From positions 1,240,001 to 1,304,000 of the forward strand of contig NZ_CP072983.1 of assembly GCF_024397795.1 (NCBI RefSeq): a stretch of 64,000 bases of DNA. The letters are read 5' to 3'. The position numbers were made by a program, and so were the translations under genes. Under the pieces are notes generated by a model. The model was not told the origin of the DNA, did no database searches, and worked only from the letters and a program-made list of their open reading frames with translations. This document shows positions 9,589 to 18,862 of this stretch, one piece after another; positions within the stretch are counted from its first letter, which is position 1; each line of letters starts with the position of its first letter. The DNA comes from Lactobacillus intestinalis. GTDB taxonomy: Bacteria; Bacillota; Bacilli; Lactobacillales; Lactobacillaceae.

Positions 9589-9727
9589 TATTTTATCACC
9601 ACACTTTTAAAAAGTTTATAATTTTTTATCATTGAATTCTACATTATATATTCTTTTTTCTAAAATATTACTATTTTTTGAAAGCATTATCACATTTTCT
9701 CTTACAAAAAATAAGCATTTTTGCAGT

Positions 9728-9754
9728 TTAGCACTTGACATTAAAGAGTGCTAA
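9728..9754 (+). promoter_or_regulatory. CIRCE operator (HrcA site)
   Basis: TTAGCACTT-N9-GAGTGCTAA, one mismatch from the CIRCE consensus, with the canonical 9-base spacer. It covers the -35 box of the clpE promoter, so binding of HrcA should block RNA polymerase. Confidence 0.93.
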
Positions 9755-9763
9755 TTATACAAT
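9735..9763 (+). promoter_or_regulatory. clpE promoter
   Basis: TTGACA-N17-TACAAT, a near-consensus sigma-A promoter, with TTGACA inside the CIRCE element and the start codon 38 bases beyond the -10. Confidence 0.9.
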
Positions 9764-9800
9764 TCTATTGAAACTCTAAGCGAAAGGCGGTAAAAAACTA

Positions 9801-12005
9801 TTGCTTTGTCAAAATTGTAATAAACGCCCTGCTGCTATTCATCTTTTTACAAAGGTGAATAGTCAGAGCCGAGAAATTGATCTATGTCAAAAATGCTATC
9901 AAAAGTTAAGAAACGAACAAGGAAATATAAATATGAACAACAATAATGAATTCTTTGGCGACTTTGATGACTTATTTAACGCATTAAATGGAAATAATCG
10001 CAATGCCGCTAATAATATGAATAATAATGGCCCAGAAATGCAAATGGGAAGAGGCGGAAATGGTGGCAGCCAAGGTGGTCGTTCCCTTCTTGATCAATAT
10101 GGTACAGATTTAACTGCTCTTGCTAAGCGTGGCAAGATTGATCCTGTTATCGGCCGTGATCAAGAAATTGCTCGTGTAATTGAAATTTTAAACAGAAGAA
10201 CTAAAAACAACCCAGTTTTAATCGGTGAAGCTGGTGTCGGTAAAACTGCCGTAGTAGAAGGATTAGCCCAACAAATTGTTGATGGTTCAGTGCCTGCTAA
10301 GTTACAAGATAAAAAGATCATTTCATTAAATGTAGTTTCTCTTGTACAAGGTACTGGGATCCGTGGCCAATTTGAACAAAGAATGGAACAATTGATTAAG
10401 GAACTTCAATCAAGAAATGATGTCATTCTCTTTATTGATGAAATCCATGAAATCGTTGGTGCTGGTAACGCTGAAGGTGGAATGGACGCTGGTAACATTA
10501 TTAAGCCAGCTTTAGCCCGTGGTGAACTTCAGTTAGTAGGTGCTACTACTATTAAGGAATACCGCGATATTGAAAAAGATTCTGCTTTAGCAAGACGTTT
10601 CCAACCAGTTGAAGTTAAAGAGCCATCAATTGACGAAACTATTCGAATTCTTAAAGGTATTCAAAAACGCTATGAAGATTACCACCATGTAAAATATACT
10701 GATGAAGCAATTGAAGGTGCTGCTAAACTTTCAGCTCGCTACATTCAAGATCGCTTCTTGCCAGACAAGGCTATTGATCTTTTAGATGAAGCTGGTTCAA
10801 GAATGAACTTAACTATCCCTTACGTAGATAAGGAAAAGATGCAGGAACGTATTGAAGCAGCTCAACAATTGAAGCAAGATGCCTTGAAGAATGAGGATTA
10901 TGAAAAGGCCGCTTACTACCGTGATCAAATTGAAAAGTACGATAAGATGAAGGATCAAAATGTAGATCCTGACAAATCTCCTATCATCACTGATAAGATC
11001 ATGGACAAGATTGTTGAAGAAAAAACCAACATCCCGGTTGGTGATATCCAAAAACAAGAAGAGAACCAATTACAAAACTTGGCTTCTGATCTTGAAGGTC
11101 ATGTTATTGGTCAAAACAAAGCAGTTGAAAAGGTTGCCCGTGCTATTCGTCGTAACCGTATCGGTTTTAACAAGTCTGGTCGTCCAATTGGCTCATTCCT
11201 CTTTGTTGGACCGACCGGGGTGGGTAAAACTGAACTTGCTAAACAACTTGCTAAGCAAATGTTTGGTTCAAGCGATGCCATGATTCGCTTTGATATGTCC
11301 GAATACATGGAACAATATTCAGTTTCTAAATTAATCGGTTCTGCACCTGGTTATGTTGGTTATGAAGAAGCTGGTCAATTAACTGAACAAGTTCGTCATA
11401 ATCCATACAGTTTAATCTTACTTGATGAAATTGAAAAAGCTCATCCAGATGTAATGAACCTCTTCTTACAGATTCTCGACGACGGTCGTCTAACCGACTC
11501 TCAAGGTAGAACTGTTTCCTTTAAGGATACAATTATCATCATGACTTCAAATGCTGGTCAAGGCATTAAAAACGCCAGCGTCGGCTTTGCAGCTGAAAAT
11601 AGTGAAGAAGAAAAAGAATCTGCTAGAAATTCAATGACTCAATTCTTTAAGCCAGAATTTTTAAACAGACTTGATGATGTAATTGAATTCAATGAATTAG
11701 ACAAGGAAGATTTAATTAAGATTGTTAACTTGATGCTTGATAATACTAATAATATGGTTAAGGATCAAGGTCTTCACATTGATGTTACTGAAAAAGCCAA
11801 AGAAAAGCTTGTTGATGAAGGATTTAACCCCGCAATGGGTGCTCGTCCACTTCGTAGAACTATTCAAGAAGAAATCGAAGACAAGGTGGCTGATTACAAG
11901 CTTGATCACCCAACCAGTAAGAATTTACTCGCTGATGTTAGCGATGATCAAATCACAATCAGTGACAAGGACGAAAACGTTGAAGTAAACAATTCTGAAG
12001 ACTAA
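9801..12005 (+). CDS. clpE: Hsp100 ATPase ClpE
   Basis: AAA+ unfoldase that feeds ClpP or disaggregates proteins in heat stress. The 734-residue protein has the ClpE-specific N-terminal zinc finger (C3, C6, C29, C32), an Asn/Gly-rich linker to about residue 95, a first AAA+ domain with GEAGVGKT and [10 protein letters not shown], a UVR-type coiled segment near residues 350-375, and a second AAA+ domain with GPTGVGKT and a C-terminal D2 small domain. The start is TTG at 9801, ten bases after AAGGCGG, and the only start that keeps the first zinc ligands. The promoter is under CIRCE, so expression should rise on heat shock through HrcA. Confidence 0.95.
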   Translation: MLCQNCNKRPAAIHLFTKVNSQSREIDLCQKCYQKLRNEQGNINMNNNNEFFGDFDDLFNALNGNNRNAANNMNNNGPEMQMGRGGNGGSQGGRSLLDQYGTDLTALAKRGKIDPVIGRDQEIARVIEILNRRTKNNPVLIGEAGVGKTAVVEGLAQQIVDGSVPAKLQDKKIISLNVVSLVQGTGIRGQFEQRMEQLIKELQSRNDVILFIDEIHEIVGAGNAEGGMDAGNIIKPALARGELQLVGATTIKEYRDIEKDSALARRFQPVEVKEPSIDETIRILKGIQKRYEDYHHVKYTDEAIEGAAKLSARYIQDRFLPDKAIDLLDEAGSRMNLTIPYVDKEKMQERIEAAQQLKQDALKNEDYEKAAYYRDQIEKYDKMKDQNVDPDKSPIITDKIMDKIVEEKTNIPVGDIQKQEENQLQNLASDLEGHVIGQNKAVEKVARAIRRNRIGFNKSGRPIGSFLFVGPTGVGKTELAKQLAKQMFGSSDAMIRFDMSEYMEQYSVSKLIGSAPGYVGYEEAGQLTEQVRHNPYSLILLDEIEKAHPDVMNLFLQILDDGRLTDSQGRTVSFKDTIIIMTSNAGQGIKNASVGFAAENSEEEKESARNSMTQFFKPEFLNRLDDVIEFNELDKEDLIKIVNLMLDNTNNMVKDQGLHIDVTEKAKEKLVDEGFNPAMGARPLRRTIQEEIEDKVADYKLDHPTSKNLLADVSDDQITISDKDENVEVNNSED

Positions 12006-12022
12006 AAATTCAAACTTCAGCT

Positions 12023-12055
12023 ACAAAAGAGGGATGTTAATCATCCCTTTTTTAT
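12023..12055 (+). terminator. Terminator of clpE
   Basis: Stem GGGATG / CATCCC extended by A-T pairs, with a T6 tract, 20 bases after the clpE stop. Confidence 0.85.
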
Positions 12056-12143
12056 ATATTTTTTGAGATATTTTTTGCTTTATAACTTCTAAATTAGGGT
12101 ATACTAAAGTTGAAAACAAATAGTACAAGAAACGGGTGAAAGT

Positions 12144-12425
12144 ATGCACTTAATTGATGTAACTAATAGTTATGCAGATTTAGTTCACAGTCAACTCAAC
12201 ACAACCAACGCTACTTACGTAAAAGTGTATTCTCTTGGCAATACTTCCGTAATTTATACAGAAAGTAATACGGGAATCGGAATTGTGTTAGAAAATCATG
12301 ATCGACGTATCCGTGAAGAAGAAGTTGAATTTGTGATTAAGCGACTAGTAAAAGATACTGACACAACTTACACATTAACTGTTGATAAAAGTCGTCACGT
12401 GGTTGAAATCCATATCGACAAATAA
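12144..12425 (+). CDS. DUF1827 family protein
   Basis: A 93-residue soluble protein starting MHLIDVTNSY, with strand-rich YVKVYSLGNTSVIY and a C-terminal VDKSRHVVEIHI. I recognise it as the DUF1827 family of lactobacilli, enterococci and streptococci, usually near clpE or ptsH; no biochemical role is known. GGGTGA precedes the ATG, and a TATACT -10-like box lies about 40 bases upstream. It has its own terminator. Confidence 0.8.
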   Translation: MHLIDVTNSYADLVHSQLNTTNATYVKVYSLGNTSVIYTESNTGIGIVLENHDRRIREEEVEFVIKRLVKDTDTTYTLTVDKSRHVVEIHIDK

Positions 12426-12461
12426 AAATGAGCTAGGATGTTTCCTAGCTTATTTTTTTAG
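12424..12461. terminator. Bidirectional terminator between DUF1827 and the minus-strand gene
   Basis: AGCTAGGA / TCCTAGCT hairpin flanked by A and T runs, serving both convergent genes; it overlaps the stop of the gene at 12450. Confidence 0.8.
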
Positions 12462-12929
12462 CAATTGGTAGCATATATTATCTTTATTTAAGTTATATTT
12501 TTGAAAAATTTGTCCTAATAATACATTGAAATGTTCAATATGTTTATTTTGATTTTTAGATGAAAGTTCCTCACTAATCTTTGTCAAAATCTGCTCCTGA
12601 ACTCTTTCATATTCTTGAGCAGTATCGGGAGAAGCGCCAATTTCTTTCATTAATCCATTTAAAAAATTTAGCTTGGTATCAAATCCAAGTTTATAAGAAT
12701 AGGCCATTTTTCCAATCAGATTATGTTTGTCAGGATGAACATCTAAATAGGGAATCAAATTCAAATTATCTAAATCAAGATCAGGATTTGTTAATCCCTT
12801 AAATTTCAATAGATTCAGAAAAAAATCATAGAAGTCCCCATAAAAATCATCACTAAAAAATTCAAATCGGGGATCATCTTTATCTATTATTTGTTTTTGT
12901 AAAATTGCCCTTAGCTCATCATTCATCAT
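12450..12929 (-). CDS. Unknown acidic protein paired with the lipase-like gene
   Basis: A 159-residue protein, helix-rich and without a signal peptide or membrane segment, that I do not recognise. It begins MMNDELRAILQKQ with acidic and aromatic residues (FEFFSDDFYGDFYDFF). Its ATG lies within the last codons of the upstream lipase-like gene (11-base overlap), so the two are almost certainly translated together. A role as cognate partner, inhibitor or immunity factor of that hydrolase is possible from the arrangement only. Confidence 0.6.
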   Translation of the reverse strand: MMNDELRAILQKQIIDKDDPRFEFFSDDFYGDFYDFFLNLLKFKGLTNPDLDLDNLNLIPYLDVHPDKHNLIGKMAYSYKLGFDTKLNFLNGLMKEIGASPDTAQEYERVQEQILTKISEELSSKNQNKHIEHFNVLLGQIFQKYNLNKDNICYQLLKK

Positions 12930-13848
12930 CTTTATCCTTCATAAAACTTGTATTATCAAACAATCCTGACAGCTTACCCCATCCCTTATGATCGGGAAAT
13001 TTATTTCTTAAAGTATGGAATTTTTCTTCAGCTAGTTTCTTAAATTCATTCTTTTGCCCCATTCTTTCTACCAAATTAGCCAAATCGTTAGATTTAGTCA
13101 ACAATTTATGTTCATTTTGACTTTCAGTTAAAAAAGCTTCATCTATTTTACGCAATTTCAAATTACCATTTTTATCAAATTGGTAGCCACCCCATATATG
13201 TTGCTTAATAGGATTATTTAAAGGCACACTGTCAACATATTGCAATTTTCCAACCATATGATGAGTGGCAGTTATTCCCAGCGTTACTGGATCATAAATA
13301 TCAACATAATTAAAAATCTTCGATCTAATCTTAGCAACTCGACTTCTTTGCTTTTGATTAAGGAGTAGCCAGATATTCGTCCCCTCATATAGATATACCG
13401 TAATAATTCTTTCGGGATGACGACAATTTGCTAATGCATATTGCGCATTAATTGAGCCCAATGAATGACCATAAATATAGACATGAGCATGAGGAAATTG
13501 ATGAATTGTCTTATTTAAAAAATCAGCCGCAGTTTTTAACTGACTTGGAATCTTGCGCTCACGAATTAATAGCGCTAACAAAATTGGTAAATTAGTTCTT
13601 AACCATTCGTCTCGCCAAGTCTGTGGATTGCCGCGCACAAAGCCATAAGAACCTTTAAACAAAATTGTAATTTCATTGGAATTAGCAATAACAAATGCAC
13701 GCATCCCATCTTCAGCATAAACTGACTTAACGACAGTTCCAATGTGAAATTTCCCTACTTTAACTTGTTCGCCTAATTCTAATTCATCGTAGGCTTTTCT
13801 TGTTAACTGAATTCGATCATAATCTGTAAGTTGTTTATTAATATCCAT
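12919..13848 (-). CDS. Lipase-like alpha/beta hydrolase (DUF2974/Mbeg1-like)
   Basis: A 309-residue protein with a nucleophile elbow GHSLG, Ser129, preceded by a strand (VYIYG) as in class 3 lipases and Mbeg1-like DUF2974 proteins. YVDIYDPVT could supply the catalytic aspartate and a later histidine (THHMVG) completes a plausible triad. There is no signal peptide, so it is cytoplasmic or leaves by an unrecognised route. The ATG at 13848 is chosen because the alternative GTG at 13875 lies inside the preceding terminator stem. The C-terminal 70 residues are charged and helical. It overlaps the downstream partner gene. Confidence 0.72.
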   Translation of the reverse strand: MDINKQLTDYDRIQLTRKAYDELELGEQVKVGKFHIGTVVKSVYAEDGMRAFVIANSNEITILFKGSYGFVRGNPQTWRDEWLRTNLPILLALLIRERKIPSQLKTAADFLNKTIHQFPHAHVYIYGHSLGSINAQYALANCRHPERIITVYLYEGTNIWLLLNQKQRSRVAKIRSKIFNYVDIYDPVTLGITATHHMVGKLQYVDSVPLNNPIKQHIWGGYQFDKNGNLKLRKIDEAFLTESQNEHKLLTKSNDLANLVERMGQKNEFKKLAEEKFHTLRNKFPDHKGWGKLSGLFDNTSFMKDKDDE

Positions 13849-13861
13849 AATTTTGCCCAAA

Positions 13862-13905
13862 AAAATACTAACCACATTAAATATAACATGTGGTTAGCCT
13901 TTTTT
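13862..13905 (-). terminator. Terminator of the amino acid ABC operon
   Basis: Perfect 10-bp stem CTAACCACAT / ATGTGGTTAG with an A-T loop, and a T7 run on the minus strand. It stands 10 bases after the last permease gene. Confidence 0.88.
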
Positions 13906-13913
13906 AAAAAATA

Positions 13914-14567
13914 TTAATCGTATCTTTTACTTAAGTAATTAGCAATTTGTGATAAGCAGAAACATACAATGAAGTACATTACAGCAATAATTACATACAT
14001 TGGAATTAAATAAGTCGTATTTTGACTATAGATAATTTGAGCGTGGTATAACAATTCTGGCAACACAATAATTGTTGCAAGTGAAGTATCCTTAACCAAA
14101 GATACAAACTGGGACAGTAACGCCGGAATCATGTTATGAAGTCCCTGTGGCACAACAACGTGATACATTGCTTGACCAAATGTCATCCCATTTGATCGAG
14201 CACCTTCCATTTGACCATCGGGAACCGCGATAATCCCACTTCTAACGATCTCACATAGCATTGCCCCTTCAAATATTACCAAGGCAATAATCGATGCGGT
14301 AGTTGGATTCGTGACAATTCCCATCTGTGGCAGCCCAAAATAGGTAAAGAAGATAATCAGCAAGAGGGGCAAATTACGAATGATATCAACTATAAAACCC
14401 ACAATAGCGGAAACATATTTGATCTTCATATATCTAATTAAGCCTAAAAATAAGCCCAAAATAAAGCTCAAAACAATTGAAATAAGCGAAACATAGATTG
14501 TAACCCACAAACCTCGCAATAAGAAGTGAATATCAATCCATGAATAAGCATGAATAAAAGTTTCCAT
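13914..14567 (-). CDS. glnP: Polar amino acid ABC transporter permease (second)
   Basis: Inner-membrane subunit of a His/Glu/Gln/Arg-type importer, 217 residues with about five membrane spans. The HisM/GlnP-type EAA loop, which contacts the ATPase, reads GARSNGMTFGQAMYHVVVPQ. It is the last gene of the four-gene operon, 21 bases after its sister permease, and resembles it throughout, so the two form a heterodimeric channel. The gene symbol follows the glnQHMP naming used in lactobacilli; the substrate is not established. Confidence 0.9.
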   Translation of the reverse strand: METFIHAYSWIDIHFLLRGLWVTIYVSLISIVLSFILGLFLGLIRYMKIKYVSAIVGFIVDIIRNLPLLLIIFFTYFGLPQMGIVTNPTTASIIALVIFEGAMLCEIVRSGIIAVPDGQMEGARSNGMTFGQAMYHVVVPQGLHNMIPALLSQFVSLVKDTSLATIIVLPELLYHAQIIYSQNTTYLIPMYVIIAVMYFIVCFCLSQIANYLSKRYD

Positions 14568-14588
14568 TTTTCTTCCTTTCTTTAAATA

Positions 14589-15230
14589 CTAGTCTGCAAG
14601 TTTCTTTTCTAAATGACGCATGTAATAACTAAGAGGGAGAGTCAAAATTAAATAAAAGATTCCCACGATCACATAAGTATCAATCGTTCTAAAAGTAGCA
14701 AAAGCAATTAACTGAGCTTGATACATTAAATCAAATCCTGCAACAAAGGCTAAAACTGATGAGTTCTTAACCAAGTTAATGAATTGGTTACCAAGTGGTG
14801 GAATAACTATCTTCATAGCTTGTGGCAAAATTACATATCTCATGGCTTGAGTGTAAGTCATTCCGTTAGATCTGGCACCTTCCATTTGACCATCCCCAAC
14901 AGAGTTAATTCCTGAACGCACTGTTTCAGCAATAAATGCAGAAGTATATAAAGTTAGTCCAATTGTTCCAGCCGCAAAACCGGAAAGTTTGATGAAGAAT
15001 CTTGGAACAATCAAGTAAAAAATCATAACAATTACTAGTAATGGGATATTTCTAAAGACGGCAATATAGATTCTAGCAACTACTTTACCAAATTTTGGTG
15101 GAGCAACTTCCAATAATGCGAAAACAACTCCTAATATCAAGCTAAAAATTAAGGCGATGATACTACACAAAATTGTATTCCAAAATCCAGTTAAGAAACT
15201 AGACCAGTTGTCGGTTATAATTTGCCACAT
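14589..15230 (-). CDS. glnM: Polar amino acid ABC transporter permease (first)
   Basis: Permease of 213 residues, about five transmembrane helices, with the EAA loop GARSNGMTYTQAMRYVILPQ. Its start overlaps the stop of the binding-protein gene by one base, showing tight coupling. It partners the permease at 13914. Confidence 0.9.
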   Translation of the reverse strand: MWQIITDNWSSFLTGFWNTILCSIIALIFSLILGVVFALLEVAPPKFGKVVARIYIAVFRNIPLLVIVMIFYLIVPRFFIKLSGFAAGTIGLTLYTSAFIAETVRSGINSVGDGQMEGARSNGMTYTQAMRYVILPQAMKIVIPPLGNQFINLVKNSSVLAFVAGFDLMYQAQLIAFATFRTIDTYVIVGIFYLILTLPLSYYMRHLEKKLAD

Positions 15231-16045
15231 TATTTTTCCATCTCCTTAACATTTAATCCTGGTATACCCTTAAACCACTTATTAATCAAGCGGTCATAGG
15301 TACCGTTTTTCTTTAATTCGTCTAAAGCCTTATTAATGTGCTTAACCATGCGAGTTTGGCCTTTATTTACGGCAATACCGTATGGAGCATTTACATAAAC
15401 TCCACCTACCATTTTATAACCTGGATTTTCTTGTGCAATACCCGCAAGCAATCCATTATCAGTAGTTAAAGCTACCCCTTGCTTGGCCTTTAAAGCTGAC
15501 ATGGCTTGGCCATAGTCATCATATTGCAAAACTCGCGCCTTAGGAGCAAACTTATGAACATCATCAACCGCGGTAGTTCCTTTAACTGCCAAAACAGTTT
15601 TTCCATTCAACTGACGAACATTTTTTATTTTACTATCATCAGGAACTAACAAAGATGATCCAGCTGGGAAATATGGCTTACTAAAACTTACTTGCTTTTC
15701 ACGTTCTGGAGTAATAGTCATCGTTGCTAAAACTGCATCGATATTATGATTCTTCAAGAGCGGGATTCGAGTGTTAGCAGTAGTTGTTAAAAATTCAGCT
15801 TTTCCGTTCTTTCCAAGAATTTGCTTAGTTAATGCATGAGCTAAATCAACTTCAAATCCTTCAATTTTCCCAGTTTTAATATTAGTTAATCCAAACAATC
15901 TAGTGTCGGCTCTAATTCCCCAACGAATAGTCTTTGTTCGTTCAACATCTTGATAAGTATCATCTAATCGGTTTTGGCATCCTGCTAAAACAAATACAGC
16001 AAAAAATGCAATGCTCAGCAGAATATATCGTTTTGCTTTTTTCAT
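15230..16045 (-). CDS. glnH: Amino acid ABC transporter substrate-binding lipoprotein
   Basis: Extracellular solute receptor of 271 residues, anchored by lipid. The signal peptide ends in LAGC with the lipidated Cys23. The mature part is a family 3 solute-binding protein: GFEVDLAHAL, the RIPLLKNHNIDAVLATMTITPER block and VSFSKPYF are its typical signatures. An arginine in the TPER segment usually binds the ligand carboxylate. The ligand is probably a polar amino acid; the leader T-box hints at asparagine (see the T-box entry). Confidence 0.93.
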   Translation of the reverse strand: MKKAKRYILLSIAFFAVFVLAGCQNRLDDTYQDVERTKTIRWGIRADTRLFGLTNIKTGKIEGFEVDLAHALTKQILGKNGKAEFLTTTANTRIPLLKNHNIDAVLATMTITPEREKQVSFSKPYFPAGSSLLVPDDSKIKNVRQLNGKTVLAVKGTTAVDDVHKFAPKARVLQYDDYGQAMSALKAKQGVALTTDNGLLAGIAQENPGYKMVGGVYVNAPYGIAVNKGQTRMVKHINKALDELKKNGTYDRLINKWFKGIPGLNVKEMEK

Positions 16046-16056
16046 AATCTTTCATC

Positions 16057-16797
16057 CTAGTCTTTTGAAATAACCTTGCTCAAAAACTCTCGTGCACGTT
16101 CAGTATTAGGATGATCAAAGAATTCTTCTGGTTTTCTATCTTCTAAAACTTTACCAGAATCGAAGAAAATCAAACGATTACTTACTTTCTTAGCGAAGCC
16201 CATTTCGTGAGTAACTACTACCATAGTAATTCCTTGGTCAGCAACAAACTTCATAACATCAAGTACATCTTGAATCATTTCAGGGTCAAGCGCACTTGTA
16301 GGTTCATCAAAAAGAATAACCTTTGGATTCATTGCAAGTGATCTAGCAATGGCAACACGTTGTTTTTGACCACCAGAAAGTTGACGTGGGTAAGAATCAA
16401 TCTTATCAGCCATTCCAACCTTTTCAAGATATTTCATAGCGATCTTCTTATTTTCGTCATCTGGACGCTTTAAAACGATCTTTGGTGCCAACATAACATT
16501 TTCTAAAACAGTGTGGTTGTCATAAAGATTAAAGTGTTGGAAAACCATCCCTACATTTTTACGAATTTTGTTAATATCGGTTTTCTTATCAGCCAAATCA
16601 TAGCCTGTAACAATTAATTGACCGCTGTTAATTTTTTCAAGTCCGTTTATTGTACGGATTAAAGTACTTTTACCAGAACCGGATGGTCCAATAATAGAAA
16701 CAACTTCACCTTCATTAATTGTTAAATTAATGTCTTTTAAAGCATGAAATTTACCATAATACTTATCAACATTCTTAAAATCTATAATTGCACTCAT
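16057..16797 (-). CDS. glnQ: Amino acid ABC transporter ATP-binding protein
   Basis: ATPase subunit of 246 residues. Walker [10 protein letters not shown] near residue 38, signature LSGGQKQR, Walker [13 protein letters not shown] and the switch histidine in [11 protein letters not shown] are all intact. First gene of the operon glnQ-H-M-P, with AAAGG ahead of the ATG, and directly downstream of a T-box leader that controls the whole operon. Confidence 0.95.
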   Translation of the reverse strand: MSAIIDFKNVDKYYGKFHALKDINLTINEGEVVSIIGPSGSGKSTLIRTINGLEKINSGQLIVTGYDLADKKTDINKIRKNVGMVFQHFNLYDNHTVLENVMLAPKIVLKRPDDENKKIAMKYLEKVGMADKIDSYPRQLSGGQKQRVAIARSLAMNPKVILFDEPTSALDPEMIQDVLDVMKFVADQGITMVVVTHEMGFAKKVSNRLIFFDSGKVLEDRKPEEFFDHPNTERAREFLSKVISKD

Positions 16798-16964
16798 AAG
16801 TTTTTACCTTTCCTTTGCTAAAATTAAAAAGCCAAATACGATAATAGTTCTATTCTAACCTTTTTTAAAATAAAGAAAAACTATATCCAACTCAAAAAAT
16901 GATACATTCTATACCCAAGAGCATCTTTTTATTCGTCTTTAAGTCCCATTTTTCTAAAATTAGG

Positions 16965-17232
16965 TAAATAAAAAAGTCAATCATCCGTAAATCAGGACGA
17001 AAGACTTTTTCTCCGCGGTACCACCTAAATTGTCTAATTAAAGACCTACTTAAAAAATCAAGCACAAATAATGCTTTCGCGGCTTGATAACGTACCGTTG
17101 ACGTCTCGGCTTACTATAGGATTTACTATTTCGGCGAGCTGCTAAAAAGTGTTTTTCAATGATTCAGGGTTTACTAGTTTCTCACTATCACTAGCTCACT
17201 TTGAAAGATAAACCATTTACTCCTCTTTTTCA
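16965..17232 (-). promoter_or_regulatory. T-box riboswitch leader of the amino acid ABC operon
   Basis: A complete T-box leader on the minus strand. Stem I is closed by AAAAAG (17230-17225 region) pairing with CTTTTT near 17149-17144, has an AGTA loop-E strand and a distal AGTGA/GTGA pair, and the antiterminator carries GGTGGTACCGCGG (17011-17027). A terminator follows (GTC...GAC stem with T6 at about 16968-17010). The specifier loop reads GAA AAAC A just before the closing helix: placing one A after the codon gives AAC (Asn, 17151-17153); the alternative register gives AAA (Lys). Uncharged tRNA of that type would allow transcription of the transporter operon. Confidence 0.92.
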
Positions 17233-17411
17233 TGGCCTTTTTTAGTTTTTGCTAAAGTAATTTTAATAAGAATTAGGAAAAAAAGCAAGCTTTTTTAAAT
17301 TTTCAGCCAAAATCTTAAAATTTAAGTGCTTACATCTCCTCAAAAGCCTTTTCTAAAGGGATTCGCATGTAGTATTATTATATACAGTATGCAAAAAGGA
17401 GTAAGCTGCAA

Positions 17412-18056
17412 ATGAATCAACCTGAAAAACCTATTATTATTGGGATCACTGGCGGGTCTGGAAGTGGTAAAACTACGATTGCACATGAAATCGCAAATCA
17501 AATTGAAGCTAATGACAGAATCGTAATTATGACCCAAGATTCTTACTATAAAGACAATACTGGTTTGCCAATGTCAGAACGTCAAAAAATCAATTATGAT
17601 CATCCTAACGCTTTTGACATGCCGCTTTTAGAAGCTCAATTGAATCAATTACTTCATAGAAAACCAATCGAAATGCCTACCTATGACTTTACTGAACATA
17701 CACGCAGTGATAAAACGGTTCACATTAATCCAGCTGATATTATCATCTTGGAGGGTATTTTAGTTTTATTCAACGAAGAAATTCGCAATCTCATGGATAT
17801 TAAGGTTTATGTAGATACTGATGATGACATTCGTTTTATTCGTCGTCTAGAACGTGATATGAAGGAACGTGGCCGTTCTCTTGATTCGGTAATTAATCAA
17901 TATTTAACTACGGTCAAGCCAATGTATCACCAATTTATTGAACCTACTAAGCGTTATGCAGACATTATCATTCCTGAAGGCGGAGAAAATAATGTAGCTA
18001 TTGATATGCTCACTACTAAGGTTAGATCAGTTTTAAATCGAACTCACAAAAACTAA
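17412..18056 (+). CDS. udk: Uridine kinase
   Basis: Phosphorylates uridine and cytidine to UMP and CMP in pyrimidine salvage. The 214-residue cytoplasmic protein has the P-loop GGSGSGKT at residues 14-21, YDHPNAFD for nucleoside binding and [13 protein letters not shown] in the lid. AAAAGGAG precedes the ATG. Monocistronic, divergent from the T-box leader, with a bidirectional terminator after it. Confidence 0.96.
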   Translation: MNQPEKPIIIGITGGSGSGKTTIAHEIANQIEANDRIVIMTQDSYYKDNTGLPMSERQKINYDHPNAFDMPLLEAQLNQLLHRKPIEMPTYDFTEHTRSDKTVHINPADIIILEGILVLFNEEIRNLMDIKVYVDTDDDIRFIRRLERDMKERGRSLDSVINQYLTTVKPMYHQFIEPTKRYADIIIPEGGENNVAIDMLTTKVRSVLNRTHKN

Positions 18057-18087
18057 TAAAAGCTAGGTTTTATACCTAGCTTTTTGC
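18055..18087. terminator. Bidirectional terminator between udk and ykoE
   Basis: AAAAGCTAGG / CCTAGCTTTTT hairpin shared by the two convergent genes. Confidence 0.85.
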
Positions 18088-18090
18088 TTA

Positions 18091-18669
18091 CTATTGAATA
18101 ACCGGTTTTAGAGATCTTTCAAATAAATTGGTGATCAGTTTTACCAAAACACCATCAAAAACAAGGGAAGAAATCACACCAGTAATAAACATTACAATTT
18201 GAAGATCAATGGAATACTTGTACCAGCCATACAAGAAATATGATGGGACAAAACCGCCAATACTAGCAAAAAATGCTCCGGTTAAGACGCTACTCCAAGA
18301 AAAAGCTTGATAACGAGATTTTTTAGGGAAAAAGCCAATTTCATTAGTAGCTCCTTGAATTAAACCTTCTAATACAGTTAATGCGCCCCATTGACCTCCA
18401 ATAGCCATTTCTACAATTGAAGCGAGCAATTCACCAATTGTTCCTGAACCAGGCGTAGGCACAAAATACATCGCAAGTGGTGCAGCCATGTACCACAATC
18501 CTGAAAAGATAGTATCCATTACTGGAGCATAACCTGTTGGCAACAAAGAAATTTTAGCTACATTATAAATATTATTAAAGCCATAAGTATAAATGACTCC
18601 CATAATAATTCCAATTAAAGCAACTAAAATAATAGACTTCACATTCCATTTTGATGATCTTGTAAACAT
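18091..18669 (-). CDS. ykoE: YkoE-type ECF transporter S component (thiamine precursor)
   Basis: Integral membrane substrate-binding subunit of an energy-coupling factor importer, 192 residues with about six helices. The sequence (GLWYMAAPLAMYFVPTPGSG, MAIGGQWGALTVLEG, QGATNEIGF) matches YkoE, linked to hydroxymethylpyrimidine or thiamine uptake. The TPP riboswitch in front supports that. The usual partners ykoD and ykoC are not next to it, so it probably uses a shared ECF ATPase/T module elsewhere or a distant ykoCD. The ATG at 18669 sits just after an SD that is held in a hairpin. Confidence 0.88.
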   Translation of the reverse strand: MFTRSSKWNVKSIILVALIGIIMGVIYTYGFNNIYNVAKISLLPTGYAPVMDTIFSGLWYMAAPLAMYFVPTPGSGTIGELLASIVEMAIGGQWGALTVLEGLIQGATNEIGFFPKKSRYQAFSWSSVLTGAFFASIGGFVPSYFLYGWYKYSIDLQIVMFITGVISSLVFDGVLVKLITNLFERSLKPVIQ

Positions 18670-18673
18670 AAAA

Positions 18674-18710
18674 AACTCCTTTTAACTAACACAAATAAGT
18701 CAAAAGGAGC
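18674..18710 (-). promoter_or_regulatory. Shine-Dalgarno-sequestering hairpin of ykoE
   Basis: CTCCTTTTgACT pairs with AGTtAAAAGGAG, the second arm being the ykoE ribosome binding site, followed by T6 and the ATG. With TPP bound this hairpin can close and hide the SD; because of its T run it might also terminate transcription. Confidence 0.75.
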
Positions 18711-18717
18711 TTAAAAT

Positions 18718-18812
18718 TCTCTTCTAGTATTGCACTTTCCTTTCGCAAGCATTACCTTGTTCAAGTTCAAAGGGTATATCTCAGCTAAAATAGCACCCCT
18801 AGTGACTTATCT
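18718..18812 (-). promoter_or_regulatory. TPP riboswitch aptamer
   Basis: Minus strand shows CTAGGGGTGC, GCTGAGA, ACCCTTTGAAC-TTGAAC, GGTAATGCTTGCG and the 3' closing part, the order of a THI-box aptamer. It stands about 50 bases from the ykoE start. Confidence 0.95.
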
Positions 18813-18862
18813 TTATGACGGACTCATTATAACACTAAGTCCAACCAAATGAAACGTTTTCA

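Noticed and set aside
13862..13875. GTG start for the lipase-like gene at 13875
   Set aside because: It lies within the stem of the ABC operon terminator; the ATG at 13848 is beyond it.
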